From Enterobacter sp. Bisph1 (GTDB taxonomy: Bacteria > Pseudomonadota > Gammaproteobacteria > Enterobacterales > Enterobacteriaceae), in assembly GCF_000814905.1 (NCBI RefSeq), contig NZ_JXAG01000021.1, forward strand, positions 20,541 through 84,540: a DNA stretch of 64,000 nt, read 5' to 3'. Of this stretch, positions 39,209-48,486 are shown one piece after another. Position 1 is the first letter of the stretch; each line of letters begins with the position of its first letter. The position numbers and the translations under genes were made by a program. A model generated the notes under the pieces. That model ran no database searches, was not told the origin of the DNA, and saw nothing but the letters and a program-made list of their open reading frames with translations.

Positions 39209-40459
39209 TCAGTTTTTCATTAGCGGCATTCGCTGTAGCGGTCGACAAATAAAGACCAGCGCAACGGCGCTGCAAAGAGGGAACAGCGCCAGCAGCAGCC
39301 AGGGATAGATGGCCTGCGTTGAAGGGACGAGTGCAGTATCAAGCAGCCGACCAAATAACAAATTTCCTGCCAGCACCGCGAAGCCGCCCGCGGTGGCGAG
39401 TGCTCCATAGTGTGCACCCAGCGTCGACTCTTCAGCAAATCCCGGAACCAGATCTTTTGCCGCCGGAACCAGTAACATTTGCCCGAGGGTGAGCAGCGTA
39501 ACAAAACAGACGGCGGGTAGTAAACGCAGCCAGCCTGCAGCGGGTTCCGTTGAGGCTAACAATGCTACGCTGGCAAAAGCTGTGGAGAGCAGCAAAAAAC
39601 CCGCAGGCAGGATCCTGGCAGCGCCTACCCGGCGGGCGAAACGCGCCAGCGGCAGTTGGAGTGCGATAATCAGCACGGACGCCAGCATAAACAGCGGTCC
39701 AAGATCTTTCTCGCTGCCGCCTGCGCGCTGGATCTCTACCGGCAGCGCCAGGTAGAGCTGGTTGTAACTCAAAAGCCATGAGCTGTAGGCGATAATAAAA
39801 GCGACAAAGCGCAGCTGGCGGAAGGTGGTCCACCACGGCGCGATTTTTAATCTCTTTTTGTGGTGCTGCACGCTGGGCAGGCAGAAAAACAGTACCACCA
39901 GCGCGAAGATAAAGAGACCAGCACCGGCCAGCGCAACCTGGCGGAAGCCCAGCCCCGTCAACAGCGCACCCACCACCGGCCCCAGCACCGCACCCAGTTC
40001 ACCGCACACGGCGAAGAGCGCGAACCACTCCGCACGGCTACGCTTGCCGCCAGCCTCGCTTTGGGTTCCGGCTTTCGCCAGTAACGCTTCAATTGACGGT
40101 GAGAACAGCGCCCCACCGATCCCCGTCAGGCACGCGCCTATAATAATCGGCCATAAAGATTGCCCGAAGGCCAGCAGCAGATAACCCACTACGCGGATCA
40201 GGCAGCCACAGAGGATAATCACTCGCGCGCCGAAGCGGTCGGAGAGCGCGCCGCCAACGATAAACATGCCCTGCTGCGAGAAGGTACGCAGCCCCAGAAT
40301 CAGCCCAATCAGCCCGCCGGAGAGCATCATGTCTTCCCGTAAAAAGAGCGCCAGGAAAGGGACGACGGCGTAGAAGCCAATATTAAACACAAACTGGCTA
40401 CCCAGTAAGACAGGCGGCCAGAGCGTGGTGGCGGGTCGCAGGGAAAAGCGCGGCAGCAA
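39209..40459 (-). CDS. MFS transporter in the iron-uptake operon
   Basis: 416-residue major-facilitator transporter with about 12 helices. The MFS loop 2-3 signature is visible as GGALSDRFGARVIIL, and the antiporter-type motif C region as GPVVGALLTGLGF. It follows the ABC ATPase gene by 12 bases on the same strand. In Fur-controlled siderophore loci such MFS genes often export a siderophore or take up its complex; here this is inferred from position. It resembles drug/siderophore exporters in general layout. Confidence 0.82.
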   Translation of the reverse strand: MLPRFSLRPATTLWPPVLLGSQFVFNIGFYAVVPFLALFLREDMMLSGGLIGLILGLRTFSQQGMFIVGGALSDRFGARVIILCGCLIRVVGYLLLAFGQSLWPIIIGACLTGIGGALFSPSIEALLAKAGTQSEAGGKRSRAEWFALFAVCGELGAVLGPVVGALLTGLGFRQVALAGAGLFIFALVVLFFCLPSVQHHKKRLKIAPWWTTFRQLRFVAFIIAYSSWLLSYNQLYLALPVEIQRAGGSEKDLGPLFMLASVLIIALQLPLARFARRVGAARILPAGFLLLSTAFASVALLASTEPAAGWLRLLPAVCFVTLLTLGQMLLVPAAKDLVPGFAEESTLGAHYGALATAGGFAVLAGNLLFGRLLDTALVPSTQAIYPWLLLALFPLCSAVALVFICRPLQRMPLMKN

Positions 40460-40471
40460 AGTTATCCGCCC

Positions 40472-41233
40472 CTACACGATAAAGTGAATATGTTTTTTGC
40501 CATGGAAGCGGGAGATCTCAATTTTGGTTTTCACCCGAAAGACCTCCCACAGCAGTTCCTCAGAGAGGATATCCTGCGGTGTTCCGTTCGCGATAATCTT
40601 CCCCTGCTGCATCACGATAAGCGAATCACAGAACATCGCGGCATGGTTGAGATCGTGAATCGCCACAATACTGGTCACCGGCAGATCGCTGATCAGCTGC
40701 ATTAACTGCATCTGATGGTGAATATCGAGGTGGTTGGTCGGTTCGTCGAGCAGGATTTCCGTTGGCGTCTGCGCCAGCGCACGGGCGATATGCACCCGCT
40801 GACGTTCGCCACCGGACAAGCTGAGCCAGCCCTGCTCGCTTTTATCCAGCATATCCACCCGTTGCAGCGCCGCGGTGACGGTTTCGTCATCGTGTACGCT
40901 CCAGTTAGAAAAGGGGGAATGGTGCGGAATACGCCCCAGTTTCACCACATCACGAACGCGCATATTGGCATCGGTCATGCCGTGCTGTTCGACAAACGCA
41001 ACCCGACGAGCGAGCTGCTTTTTGCTGATGCGCGAAATGTCTTTCCCGTCCAGCGTTACGTGACCGGCATCCGGTCGTCGCAGCCCTGCAAGTATGCGCA
41101 AGAGGGAGGATTTGCCGCAGCCGTTAGGACCCAGCAATCCAACGGTTTCGCCGCGCGCAACCTGCAGCGAGATATCATTGACGATGACCTTCTTGCCGAC
41201 CTTCCAGCGAATATTTTCAGCAGAAATACTCAT
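40472..41233 (-). CDS. Iron-siderophore ABC transporter ATPase (FecE/FepC type)
   Basis: 253-residue ABC ATPase. Walker A is GPNGCGKSS, the signature is LSGGERQRV, Walker B is ILLDEPTNHLD, and the switch His is in IVAIHDLNH. The ATG at 41233 overlaps the permease stop (TGATG), so translation is coupled; an adjacent GTG at 41236 is less likely. It powers uptake through the FecCD-type permease encoded upstream. Confidence 0.9.
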   Translation of the reverse strand: MSISAENIRWKVGKKVIVNDISLQVARGETVGLLGPNGCGKSSLLRILAGLRRPDAGHVTLDGKDISRISKKQLARRVAFVEQHGMTDANMRVRDVVKLGRIPHHSPFSNWSVHDDETVTAALQRVDMLDKSEQGWLSLSGGERQRVHIARALAQTPTEILLDEPTNHLDIHHQMQLMQLISDLPVTSIVAIHDLNHAAMFCDSLIVMQQGKIIANGTPQDILSEELLWEVFRVKTKIEISRFHGKKHIHFIV

Positions 41234-42270
41234 CACTTATTCCTTGAGCGGTAAATAATCACGGCAAAAAAAGGCACTCCCACCAGCGCCGTTACCACAC
41301 CAACAGGCAGGCTTTGTGGCGCGATTAATAACCGTGAAGCAATATCCGCCAGCACCATCAGGATCGCCCCGGCCAGCGTGCTGGCTATCAGTAAGGTGCG
41401 ATGCAGCGGGCCGAAGAAGAAGCGCATAACGTGGGGAACCACCAGCCCGACAAAGCCAATCGAGCCGGCCATGCTGACGATAGTGGCGGTAATCAGCGCG
41501 GTGGTGGTAAAGAGGATCAGGCGCACCCAGGGAACGGCAATGCCCAGCGAGGCGGCAGCATCATCACCGAAGGTAAACGCGTCCAGCGCACGGGAATAGT
41601 AAAGGCAAACGGCAAGCCCGGCGAGAACCACCACCAGCACTAGTTGAAATTCCGGCCAGCGCACGCCGCTGAAGCTGCCCAGCAGCCAGAACATCACATC
41701 GCGCGCCTGCTGCGCACTGGCAGAGGTACTGATGGTATAAGCGGTAATAGCGTTAAAAAGCTGAGACGCCGCCACACCCGCCAGGATCGTGCGTTCATTA
41801 CCGCCGCGGGCACCGTTGGTCAGAAAGGCGACGAAGGCAAAAGCAGCAAACGCCCCGGCGAAGGCACCGGCGGACAGTGATACCGCGCCCGTGCCGATAC
41901 CCAGCACCACGACGGAAACCGCTCCCGTTGAGGCGCCCGCAGAGACGCCCAGCACGTAAGGTTCGGCCAGTGCATTCTTCAACAAGCTTTGTAACACGGC
42001 CCCGCAAATGGCTAACCCGGCACCGCAGCAGGCCGCCACCAGTGCACGACTGAGGCGGAAATCCCAAATCACGCTTTCATAGATGCGGTTGAGGGGAACG
42101 TGGGTGAGGCCCATTTTATTGCCGATGGCGTAAAACACGTTTTCCAGCGGGATCGATAATTCTCCAACGCTAACACCAAGGGCAATCACCAGCCCTAACA
42201 AGACGAGAGAAAACAGGCATGACGCGATGGGTAACATTCCCTGTCGCGGCTGAAAGCTGGCTGTGGTCAT
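41233..42270 (-). CDS. Iron-siderophore ABC permease (FecCD family)
   Basis: 345-residue inner-membrane permease of the FecCD/BtuC family, with about ten helices. The family segments are visible: RALVAACCGAGLAICGAVLQSLLKNALAEP with the LGVSAGA turn following, and GSIGFVGLVVPHVMR near the C-terminus that contacts the ATPase. The single permease gene means it must work as a homodimer. Start and stop both overlap neighbouring genes by one base (TGATG). Confidence 0.92.
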   Translation of the reverse strand: MTTASFQPRQGMLPIASCLFSLVLLGLVIALGVSVGELSIPLENVFYAIGNKMGLTHVPLNRIYESVIWDFRLSRALVAACCGAGLAICGAVLQSLLKNALAEPYVLGVSAGASTGAVSVVVLGIGTGAVSLSAGAFAGAFAAFAFVAFLTNGARGGNERTILAGVAASQLFNAITAYTISTSASAQQARDVMFWLLGSFSGVRWPEFQLVLVVVLAGLAVCLYYSRALDAFTFGDDAAASLGIAVPWVRLILFTTTALITATIVSMAGSIGFVGLVVPHVMRFFFGPLHRTLLIASTLAGAILMVLADIASRLLIAPQSLPVGVVTALVGVPFFAVIIYRSRNK

Positions 42271-43268
42271 CAGTTCAGGCCCAGCTTTCTCAGCTGCTCT
42301 GCCACCTGTTCAGCACCATAAATCGTCCTGATGGTGGGGTTCATCGCCTGACCATCCATCACCACGATATGGCCCTTTTTCACCGCATCCAGTTGGCTAA
42401 CAGCCGGGTCAGATTTGAGGAATTTGATTTTTTCCTCGGCATTGTCGAGCGCCCAGCGGTTGCGATCGAGGCTGGAGACCACGATGACATCCGGGTTTGC
42501 CGCAATAATGCTTTCCCAGCCAACCGTCGGCCACTCAGTTTCAGAGGTGATGGCGTTGTGCCCGCCCAGCACATTGGCGATAAAGCCGGATGCGCTATTT
42601 TTGCCGCCCACGTAAGCATCAGCGGAAGGTGAAGAGCTGGAGAACCAGAAGACAAAAGAGCGATCTTTTTTATCCTTGCTGAATTCGCTACGCAGGTCGT
42701 TTTCGCGCTTTTTGAAATCGGCAACGACGGCCTGGCCCTTATCCTGCACGTTGAAAATGGTGGCGAAATCTTCGATCTCTTTGTAGAGATAACTCATATC
42801 CCACAGCTTCTGGCGGCTACCGTACATATCACCGGCGGCTTTTTTCGTCGCGCACATGCCCGGCGATAAATAGCTGTTTACGCCCACCGTCGCCAGGTCT
42901 TCACGTTTGGCCACCTTGCTTTCCGGGCCCAGTAAAAGCGGAAGTTGTGCCGCAACAAAATCAGGATTTTGCGCCAGCACAGATTCAAGGGTGGGAATTT
43001 CGACCGTCAGCAGTTTGATTTTTGCATTCTGTTCCGCCAGTTGCGGGAGCACTTTTGTTGGCCAGAACGCGCTGGCGGCGACATGATTTTGCAGGCCCAG
43101 CAGGAGCAAAATCTCAACGGTGTTTTGCCCCAGCGCCACAACGCGTTCAGGCGGTTTGGTAAACGTCTCTTTATAGCCGCAGTTTTCAATGGTCACAGGA
43201 TAAGTGGTTGCCAGAGCAGAACTGACGGACGCAAATACCATGCCTAACGCACAGAGGGCCTTTTTCAT
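42270..43268 (-). CDS. Iron-siderophore periplasmic binding protein (FecB/FepB type)
   Basis: 332-residue class III substrate-binding protein. The signal peptide ends near SSALA. Two lobes are joined by a long helix; family landmarks are PPERVVALGQNTVEILLLLGL, ESVLAQNPDFVAAQ and ESIIAANPDVIVV. It captures ferric siderophore (or a related chelate) in the periplasm for the permease downstream. First gene of the operon, behind a Fur box at 43322. No TonB-dependent receptor gene is next to it, so the outer-membrane step must be coded elsewhere. Confidence 0.88.
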   Translation of the reverse strand: MKKALCALGMVFASVSSALATTYPVTIENCGYKETFTKPPERVVALGQNTVEILLLLGLQNHVAASAFWPTKVLPQLAEQNAKIKLLTVEIPTLESVLAQNPDFVAAQLPLLLGPESKVAKREDLATVGVNSYLSPGMCATKKAAGDMYGSRQKLWDMSYLYKEIEDFATIFNVQDKGQAVVADFKKRENDLRSEFSKDKKDRSFVFWFSSSSPSADAYVGGKNSASGFIANVLGGHNAITSETEWPTVGWESIIAANPDVIVVSSLDRNRWALDNAEEKIKFLKSDPAVSQLDAVKKGHIVVMDGQAMNPTIRTIYGAEQVAEQLRKLGLN

Positions 43269-43321
43269 TGAACGCTATCCTTCCTCAAAATCATTATTGA
43301 AAACCCGACATCTAAAATAAT

Positions 43322-43340
43322 GCAAATGAAACTCATTAGC
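43322..43340 (-). promoter_or_regulatory. Fur box upstream of the iron ABC operon
   Basis: GCAAATGAAACTCATTAGC matches the 19-bp Fur consensus GATAATGATAATCATTATC at 14 positions, 54 bases before the binding-protein start. It implies repression when iron is plentiful. Confidence 0.75.
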
Positions 43341-43605
43341 ATGGCGGGGTTTTATACAATGACCCCTAAAGGGTGTCAATGCGAGATGATTCCTGAGGGT
43401 TATCATCGCCGTGGGCAACGACAGGTAAGCATGTGGGTTGGCGATAAAAGGACAGAAGAACTGTCCGGGCTGAAGTGACTTGCCCGGACGTATTCTGTTT
43501 TCGGTAAGAATGAGACGCAGAGGAAAGGTGAAAGATGGAAGCCATTGGCGAATACGGAAAGAGAAATCCCCTCTCTTTTACGACTTCCGTTCCGCTTCGA
43601 GGTTA

Positions 43606-44376
43606 TCAGTAACTGAAGGGTGAACGTTGCTGGGCCTCATTCAGCATAAGCTGGGCATCTTCACCCGCGGCGGTGTACAGCGGAGCATGGGGATCCTGCG
43701 CCACGGCGAAAATAGCATTCGCAACATCTTCAGCATGGGTTACCGGTGAATCGCTTTCGCCCGCCCGCTGGATAAATTCCTGTACCATTTTCCCGTAGGC
43801 GGGATCGTCTATGCCCGCAAAATGCGCGCGCGCATTCTCGCCAAACTTGGTTTCCGGCGAGCGCCCCGGTAACACGATATGCACACGAATACCGAACGGT
43901 TTGGCCTCAACGGCGAGTGACTCGCTCCAGGCATTCAGCGCTGCTTTACTGGCGCGATAAACCCCAATCAGCGGCATCGCTTTCGTCGTCACGGATGAAG
44001 AGACATTGATGATCGCTCCTGATTTTGCCTCTCTCATCAGCGGCAAAAACGCCTGCGTTAATGATAGTGTTCCCAACACATTGGTATTCATTAACTGCTG
44101 CGCGGTGGCTAACGGCGTGAGCTCGACGGGTACCGGTGCGCCAAAACCGGCATTATTTACCAGCACATCAATCGTGCCAGCCTCTTTAACCAGATTAGAA
44201 ATACTCTGCGCAGAGGTAATATCGAGCGGCAAAATCCGCAGTTTGTCGTGTTCAGGCAAACGTGTCGCATCGGGCGTTCGCATAGTGGCAATCACTTCCC
44301 AACCCTCGCGTAAAAAAAGTTCTGCTGTCGCAAGGCCAAAACCTGATGAACAACCGGTAATCAGTACAGTAGGCAT
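43606..44376 (-). CDS. Short-chain dehydrogenase/reductase
   Basis: 256-residue classical SDR with the NAD(P) site TGCSSGFG, NNAG, the catalytic Ser of the NVSSS segment and the YRASK active-site pair. Arg and Thr positions after the first strand (TMRTPD) favour NADPH. The substrate is unknown. It is divergently placed to the AraC-family gene at 44470 with a 93-bp gap, so that regulator probably controls it. Confidence 0.88.
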   Translation of the reverse strand: MPTVLITGCSSGFGLATAELFLREGWEVIATMRTPDATRLPEHDKLRILPLDITSAQSISNLVKEAGTIDVLVNNAGFGAPVPVELTPLATAQQLMNTNVLGTLSLTQAFLPLMREAKSGAIINVSSSVTTKAMPLIGVYRASKAALNAWSESLAVEAKPFGIRVHIVLPGRSPETKFGENARAHFAGIDDPAYGKMVQEFIQRAGESDSPVTHAEDVANAIFAVAQDPHAPLYTAAGEDAQLMLNEAQQRSPFSY

Positions 44377-44469
44377 AATTCGATCCTCTCATGGTGTGAG
44401 CAACGATCATAGCGGCCGCGAACAGGACAATATATAATCAAACGTCGCCTAAACTTTAGAGTCAGTCCA

Positions 44470-45414
44470 ATGCCAGATCCGTTGACCGATATCGTTACCT
44501 TGCTAAATCCCAAACCCACCCGTGCAAAACTCGTTGAGGGCTGCGGGCAGTGGCATATTGTTCGCGAGTCCCTCGGCGAGGCTTTTTACTGCGCCGTGCT
44601 GGAAGGCGAATGCTTGATTACGGTGAACGGCAAAGGACCAACATTACTGGTTGCCGGTGATTTTATTCTGATACCCGCCGCGTACACTTTCGAAAACACC
44701 AACGCGGGCACGGCTCGCCCGGCTAATATCACCGTCCCGAGCGTTATCGGCGAAGGGCATGTAAGGGTTGGCGCAACAAGCGGGCCAGCGGAGCTTGTGA
44801 TGCTTGTCGGCCATTGCGAATTCGATACGCCGGATAAGCAGCTTATCGTCTCTTTACTGCCCAACGAGATCCTGATTAAAGGACAACGTCGTTTCATTAC
44901 CTTACTTGAACTCCTGCGCGAAGAGAGCCGGGCCAGGCGACCGGGGCGTGAGGTAGTATTGCTGCAGCTGTTACAACTGTTGTTGGTCGAATCGTTACGC
45001 AGTCATTACGATCTGGCGAAAACCGCCGGTATCCTGAAAGGGCTGCAGCACGAAAAAATCGCCATCGCGCTGCATTTGATGCATGAAAAACCGGGGGTTG
45101 AGTGGAAAATAGCTCAGCTCGCGCGCCATGCCGCCATGTCGCGCTCCGCTTTTTTTGCCGCCTTTAATGAGACCGTTGGCATGCCGCCGGGGCAATATCT
45201 TCTCTTCTGGCGCATGTCGCTGGCGAAAAAAGCGCTGGTCAGCAGCAAAGAGAAAATCGAACAGATTGCCTTTCGCATCGGCTATCAGTCAGCCAGCGCC
45301 TTTACCGTCGCATTTACCCACTATATGGGCGTACCGCCGGGCGTTTTCAGGCGTCAGAACACAATAGCGCAAAGGCCTCTTCCTGAATTACGCGAGGAGC
45401 TGGCTTTTCCCTAA
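44470..45414 (+). CDS. AraC-family transcription regulator with cupin domain
   Basis: 314 residues. The N-terminal half is a cupin-type effector domain (GEAFYCAVLEGECLITVNG, LVAGDFILIPAAYTF). The C-terminal 100 residues hold two helix-turn-helices: WKIAQLARHAAMSRSAFFAAFNETVG and EKIEQIAFRIGYQSASAFTVAFTHYMG. This is the AraC_N (cupin_6) group, often paired with an SDR or aldo-keto reductase as here. Divergent to the SDR gene at 43606. Confidence 0.9.
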   Translation: MPDPLTDIVTLLNPKPTRAKLVEGCGQWHIVRESLGEAFYCAVLEGECLITVNGKGPTLLVAGDFILIPAAYTFENTNAGTARPANITVPSVIGEGHVRVGATSGPAELVMLVGHCEFDTPDKQLIVSLLPNEILIKGQRRFITLLELLREESRARRPGREVVLLQLLQLLLVESLRSHYDLAKTAGILKGLQHEKIAIALHLMHEKPGVEWKIAQLARHAAMSRSAFFAAFNETVGMPPGQYLLFWRMSLAKKALVSSKEKIEQIAFRIGYQSASAFTVAFTHYMGVPPGVFRRQNTIAQRPLPELREELAFP

Positions 45415-45434
45415 GCCAGCGCCTGCGTTTTTTT
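45399..45434 (+). terminator. Terminator at the end of the AraC-family gene
   Basis: Stem GCTGGCTT / AAGCCAGC (45399-45406 with 45413-45420) overlapping the stop codon, followed eight bases later by a T-run. The convergent NmrA-like gene ends within the T-run. Confidence 0.6.
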
Positions 45435-46299
45435 ATTGGGCTGAAAGCGCCATAACGAAGTCGCGATAGGTATGCAGCGGACGGCCAAGAAGCGTGACCA
45501 GTCGTTCTCTGTCGCCCTCCTGTGGGAGCATACCGTGACTGACGTAGCGTTCCGCCATCAGACGCATTTCGTAAGCCATCCATTTCGGCATAAATTCCGC
45601 CATGCTGGCTTCAAAGGCTGCCGGGTTATCACCGCCGTAAATAATTTCTCGGCCCACTATTTCGCTCCAGACTGCGGCGGCCTCATTGCCCGTTAGCGTA
45701 TCGGGGCCCACCAGATTAATCGTCTCGACAGATAATTTGCCGCTCGCGCTTTCGTGGCGCATCAGTTCAATGGCCGCTACTTCGGCGATATCGCGCGTAT
45801 CTACCATCGCCAGGCCAATCCCGCCGATCGGCATCGGATAGACACCGTGATTGATGACGACATCCTTAATCATCACCTCATTGTCGATAAAGTAGGTGGG
45901 TCGCAGGATGGTGGCGCTAAAGCCCATCTCTTTCAGCATGCGCTCGGCCCCATATTTTACGGCGAAGTGCGGCACATTCACGGCAACGTCAGCGCCAAAT
46001 ACCGAGAGGTAAACCACATGCTCCACGCCGCATTCGCGGGCAATGTTCAGGGTAATAATGGTCTGGGTATATTCGTCGGCGGCAACCGCATTGAGTAAAA
46101 ACAGCGTTTTGATGCCCTTAAAAGCAGCGCGCAGGGAGTCGATATCCAGCATATCGCCTTTCACCACCTCAACATTTTCGCCAAAGCCCGCCTTTGCGGG
46201 GTCTCGGGTCAGAACGCGAAAATCAGCGCCGCGATGAATAAGCTGGTTTACGAGGTGGCGGCCGACGCGGCCGGTTGCTCCGGTAACTAAGATAGTCAT
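45433..46299 (-). CDS. NmrA-like NAD(P)-binding oxidoreductase
   Basis: 288 residues from the ATG at 46299 (GGAG seven bases upstream). The N-terminal Rossmann motif is VTGATGRVGRHLVNQL, followed by RVLTRDP, which suits NADP. The protein is of the atypical SDR group (NmrA/QorB-like), whose members reduce quinones or sense the NADP state. It is divergent from a LysR gene at 46403 across about 100 bp, the standard arrangement for a regulator and its target. Confidence 0.86.
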   Translation of the reverse strand: MTILVTGATGRVGRHLVNQLIHRGADFRVLTRDPAKAGFGENVEVVKGDMLDIDSLRAAFKGIKTLFLLNAVAADEYTQTIITLNIARECGVEHVVYLSVFGADVAVNVPHFAVKYGAERMLKEMGFSATILRPTYFIDNEVMIKDVVINHGVYPMPIGGIGLAMVDTRDIAEVAAIELMRHESASGKLSVETINLVGPDTLTGNEAAAVWSEIVGREIIYGGDNPAAFEASMAEFMPKWMAYEMRLMAERYVSHGMLPQEGDRERLVTLLGRPLHTYRDFVMALSAQ

Positions 46300-46402
46300 G
46301 ATGTTTACTCCGTTGTGTGGGTGTGAATACACACTAACGCGATCCATTTTTGCTTAGAAGATGCTATTTTTTGGATAGTTTGTTCCATAAATGAGACACC
46401 CC

Positions 46403-47278
46403 ATGGACATTAATGCCCTGAAAGATTTCCATCTCATCGCCGCCTCGGGCGGGATTGGTGCCGCTAGTCGCGCCAGCGGCAAGCCTAAAGCGACTCTTTC
46501 ACGCAGGCTGACCGATCTTGAGGAAGCACTCGGCGTGCGTCTTATTGAGCGCGGCGGCCACAAGTTACAAATAACTGAAGCAGGTGAACGTCTTTTGTCA
46601 CGCACCCTCGGCGCAATCCGCGACATTGAGGAAGCGGTCGAATCGGCGCGGGAAGATGCAATAAATCCCTCGGGTTGGCTGCGTATTGCGGCTCCCCTGC
46701 TCTTTTCGCAGTTGGCCCTTGGCAGGCTTTTGGCGGACTTCCGTCGCCGTTATCCGCATATTCGCGTTGACGTTATTGCTGAAAACCGGATGAGCGATCT
46801 GGTGGATGAGCATTTTGATGTCGCAATCCGTGTTAATCCGCAGGAAAACAGTGCGCTGGTGGGCAGGCGTTTTGCCAAAGACAGGCTGGTACTGGTGGCG
46901 GCTCCCGCGCTTAAGATGCCGGTTGGCGATGCGCAACATGCTCCGGAGATCCCGGCGATCGTTATGTCATCCTTTACCGAAGGCGAACTGTGGACCGTTC
47001 ACCACGGGCAGCGTCGCTTTATGCCTCAACCGGTAATGCGCCTCTCTTCCCTTCTGACAGTGCGCGATGCCGTTCTGGCGGGTGCCGGTGCGGCAATGCT
47101 TCCGCACTCGATTGTTAGCCGTGAAGTAGAAAACGGGGAGCTGGTGTGCTGGGGTGAAACCGACACGTTAACCGAGCTGTGGGTGCTGCATACCTCGCGA
47201 CGTCTTCAAAGCCCGAAAGTTAAGGCTTTTGTAGAGTTTATCTGCGCGCAATATCCCGCTGGCTGGTTCACTCTTTGA
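46403..47278 (+). CDS. LysR-family transcription regulator
   Basis: 291 residues from the ATG at 46403, which gives the family-typical start MDINALKDFHLIAASGG; the ATG at 46391 would add four residues. The N-terminal helix-turn-helix (GAASRASGKPKATLSRRLTDLEEALG) is followed by a substrate-binding domain with the typical YPHIRVDVI and FDVAIRV segments. The LysR type resembles YafC/DhcR-like regulators of oxidoreductases. Probably controls the divergent NmrA-like gene. Confidence 0.9.
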   Translation: MDINALKDFHLIAASGGIGAASRASGKPKATLSRRLTDLEEALGVRLIERGGHKLQITEAGERLLSRTLGAIRDIEEAVESAREDAINPSGWLRIAAPLLFSQLALGRLLADFRRRYPHIRVDVIAENRMSDLVDEHFDVAIRVNPQENSALVGRRFAKDRLVLVAAPALKMPVGDAQHAPEIPAIVMSSFTEGELWTVHHGQRRFMPQPVMRLSSLLTVRDAVLAGAGAAMLPHSIVSREVENGELVCWGETDTLTELWVLHTSRRLQSPKVKAFVEFICAQYPAGWFTL

Positions 47279-47363
47279 GCAGGCTGGCAACGCCGCCACT
47301 TTAAGCCCCTCAAGCTAAACTGATATAAGCTGAAAGTAATCAATAGCAGTACGGAAGAAGCGT

Positions 47364-48206
47364 ATGTCAGCAATAAAAATGGCCTGCACCGTCTTTCAGG
47401 GAAGAGCGGGCGATCCTAATGACCAAGCCATGCCTGGAGCCAAAGCGATTGGCGATTATCTCGCCCATCGAACAGGTATCAATCCCGTAGTTCTGGGAAA
47501 ACCAGAAACAGCCCTGAATACGGGATGGCGTAAGGAACTGGACGCCGCACGGTTAAACCTCGACGCGGTTCAAAAACGATTTGAAGAACTGTTTGTCTCT
47601 GAAGCGGTATCCGTTGCCGCAATAAGCCGCTGCGTGGTCTCTCTCGCTACGCTGCCTGTGGTAGCAAAATACCATCCTGACTGCTGTATCGTCTGGTTCG
47701 ATGCCCATGGTGACCTGAATACGCCGCAGAGTTCAATAACGGGTTACCTTGGTGGGCTCGCCCAAGCAGGTGCCGCTGGACTGTGGGATTCCGGGCTCGG
47801 TAATGGTGTACGTCTCGATCAGATTGTGCTTGTCGGACAGCGAGATCTGGATCCGTTTGAAATAGCGCTAATTAATGAGCACGGCATCCCGCATATTAAA
47901 CCCGCAGATAATCTTTCCGCACGTCTCAAAGAGGCGATTGCCGGTCGTGCAGTTTACGCTCATCTCGACTGTGACGTGCTTGAACCCGGCATCGTTCCAA
48001 CGGATTACAACGTTGAAAACGGTCTTAATCTTGAAGATTTAACCGCCTGCTGCGAAATCATCGCCGCGCATCCGTTTATCGGCATTGAAATTGCCGAGTT
48101 CCAGAATGCCTGGGCGTCTACTGGCGCGCCGGCGTCTCCCGACGCGCTGCTTGAGGCCCTCTCGCCATTAATTAGCCGCTGGTACTCGCCTTTACCGCGC
48201 CTTTGA
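47364..48206 (+). CDS. Arginase/agmatinase-fold protein lacking the first metal ligand
   Basis: 280-residue ureohydrolase-fold protein. Five of the six manganese ligands are visible: Asp113, His115 and Asp117 in WFDAHGDLN, and Asp202 and Asp204 in HLDCDVLEPG. The first ligand box, normally GGDHS, reads ISRCVVS at residues 87-93 and has no His. So it either binds one metal, uses another residue, or has lost the activity. Substrate specificity for arginine, agmatine or formiminoglutamate cannot be told. It stands alone, following the LysR gene by 85 bases. Confidence 0.82.
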   Translation: MSAIKMACTVFQGRAGDPNDQAMPGAKAIGDYLAHRTGINPVVLGKPETALNTGWRKELDAARLNLDAVQKRFEELFVSEAVSVAAISRCVVSLATLPVVAKYHPDCCIVWFDAHGDLNTPQSSITGYLGGLAQAGAAGLWDSGLGNGVRLDQIVLVGQRDLDPFEIALINEHGIPHIKPADNLSARLKEAIAGRAVYAHLDCDVLEPGIVPTDYNVENGLNLEDLTACCEIIAAHPFIGIEIAEFQNAWASTGAPASPDALLEALSPLISRWYSPLPRL

Positions 48207-48267
48207 TAAACGTCGTGTTACCTGCGGTTGACCATTGCATTCTTACAGCAGATGCAAATTACGCATA

Positions 48268-48321
48268 TCCGCTTGCGTCACAGAGCGGCCGAATGTCTGC
48301 TGTGAGTGAGGCGTGAACGTT
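48268..48321 (+). repeat. Two-hairpin dispersed repeat, copy 2 (degenerate)
   Basis: CCGCTTGCGTCACAGAGCGG then GAATGTCTGCTGTGAGTGAG followed by GCGTGAACGTT. Same two-module order as the copy at 62533, with many substitutions. Confidence 0.55.
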
Positions 48322-48486
48322 GCGGTTGTTTTCACAACCGATAAAATTTCACTTAAATCAGAGAATATTAATCGATGGGGAGCGTTACAGATTGTGAGCC
48401 AGCATCGTTACAAACCTGACTCACACAGTCACGAAATTTGCCTTAGTTGACAGAAGGCTTTATTGGTTCAAAAGATGAAACTTCAA

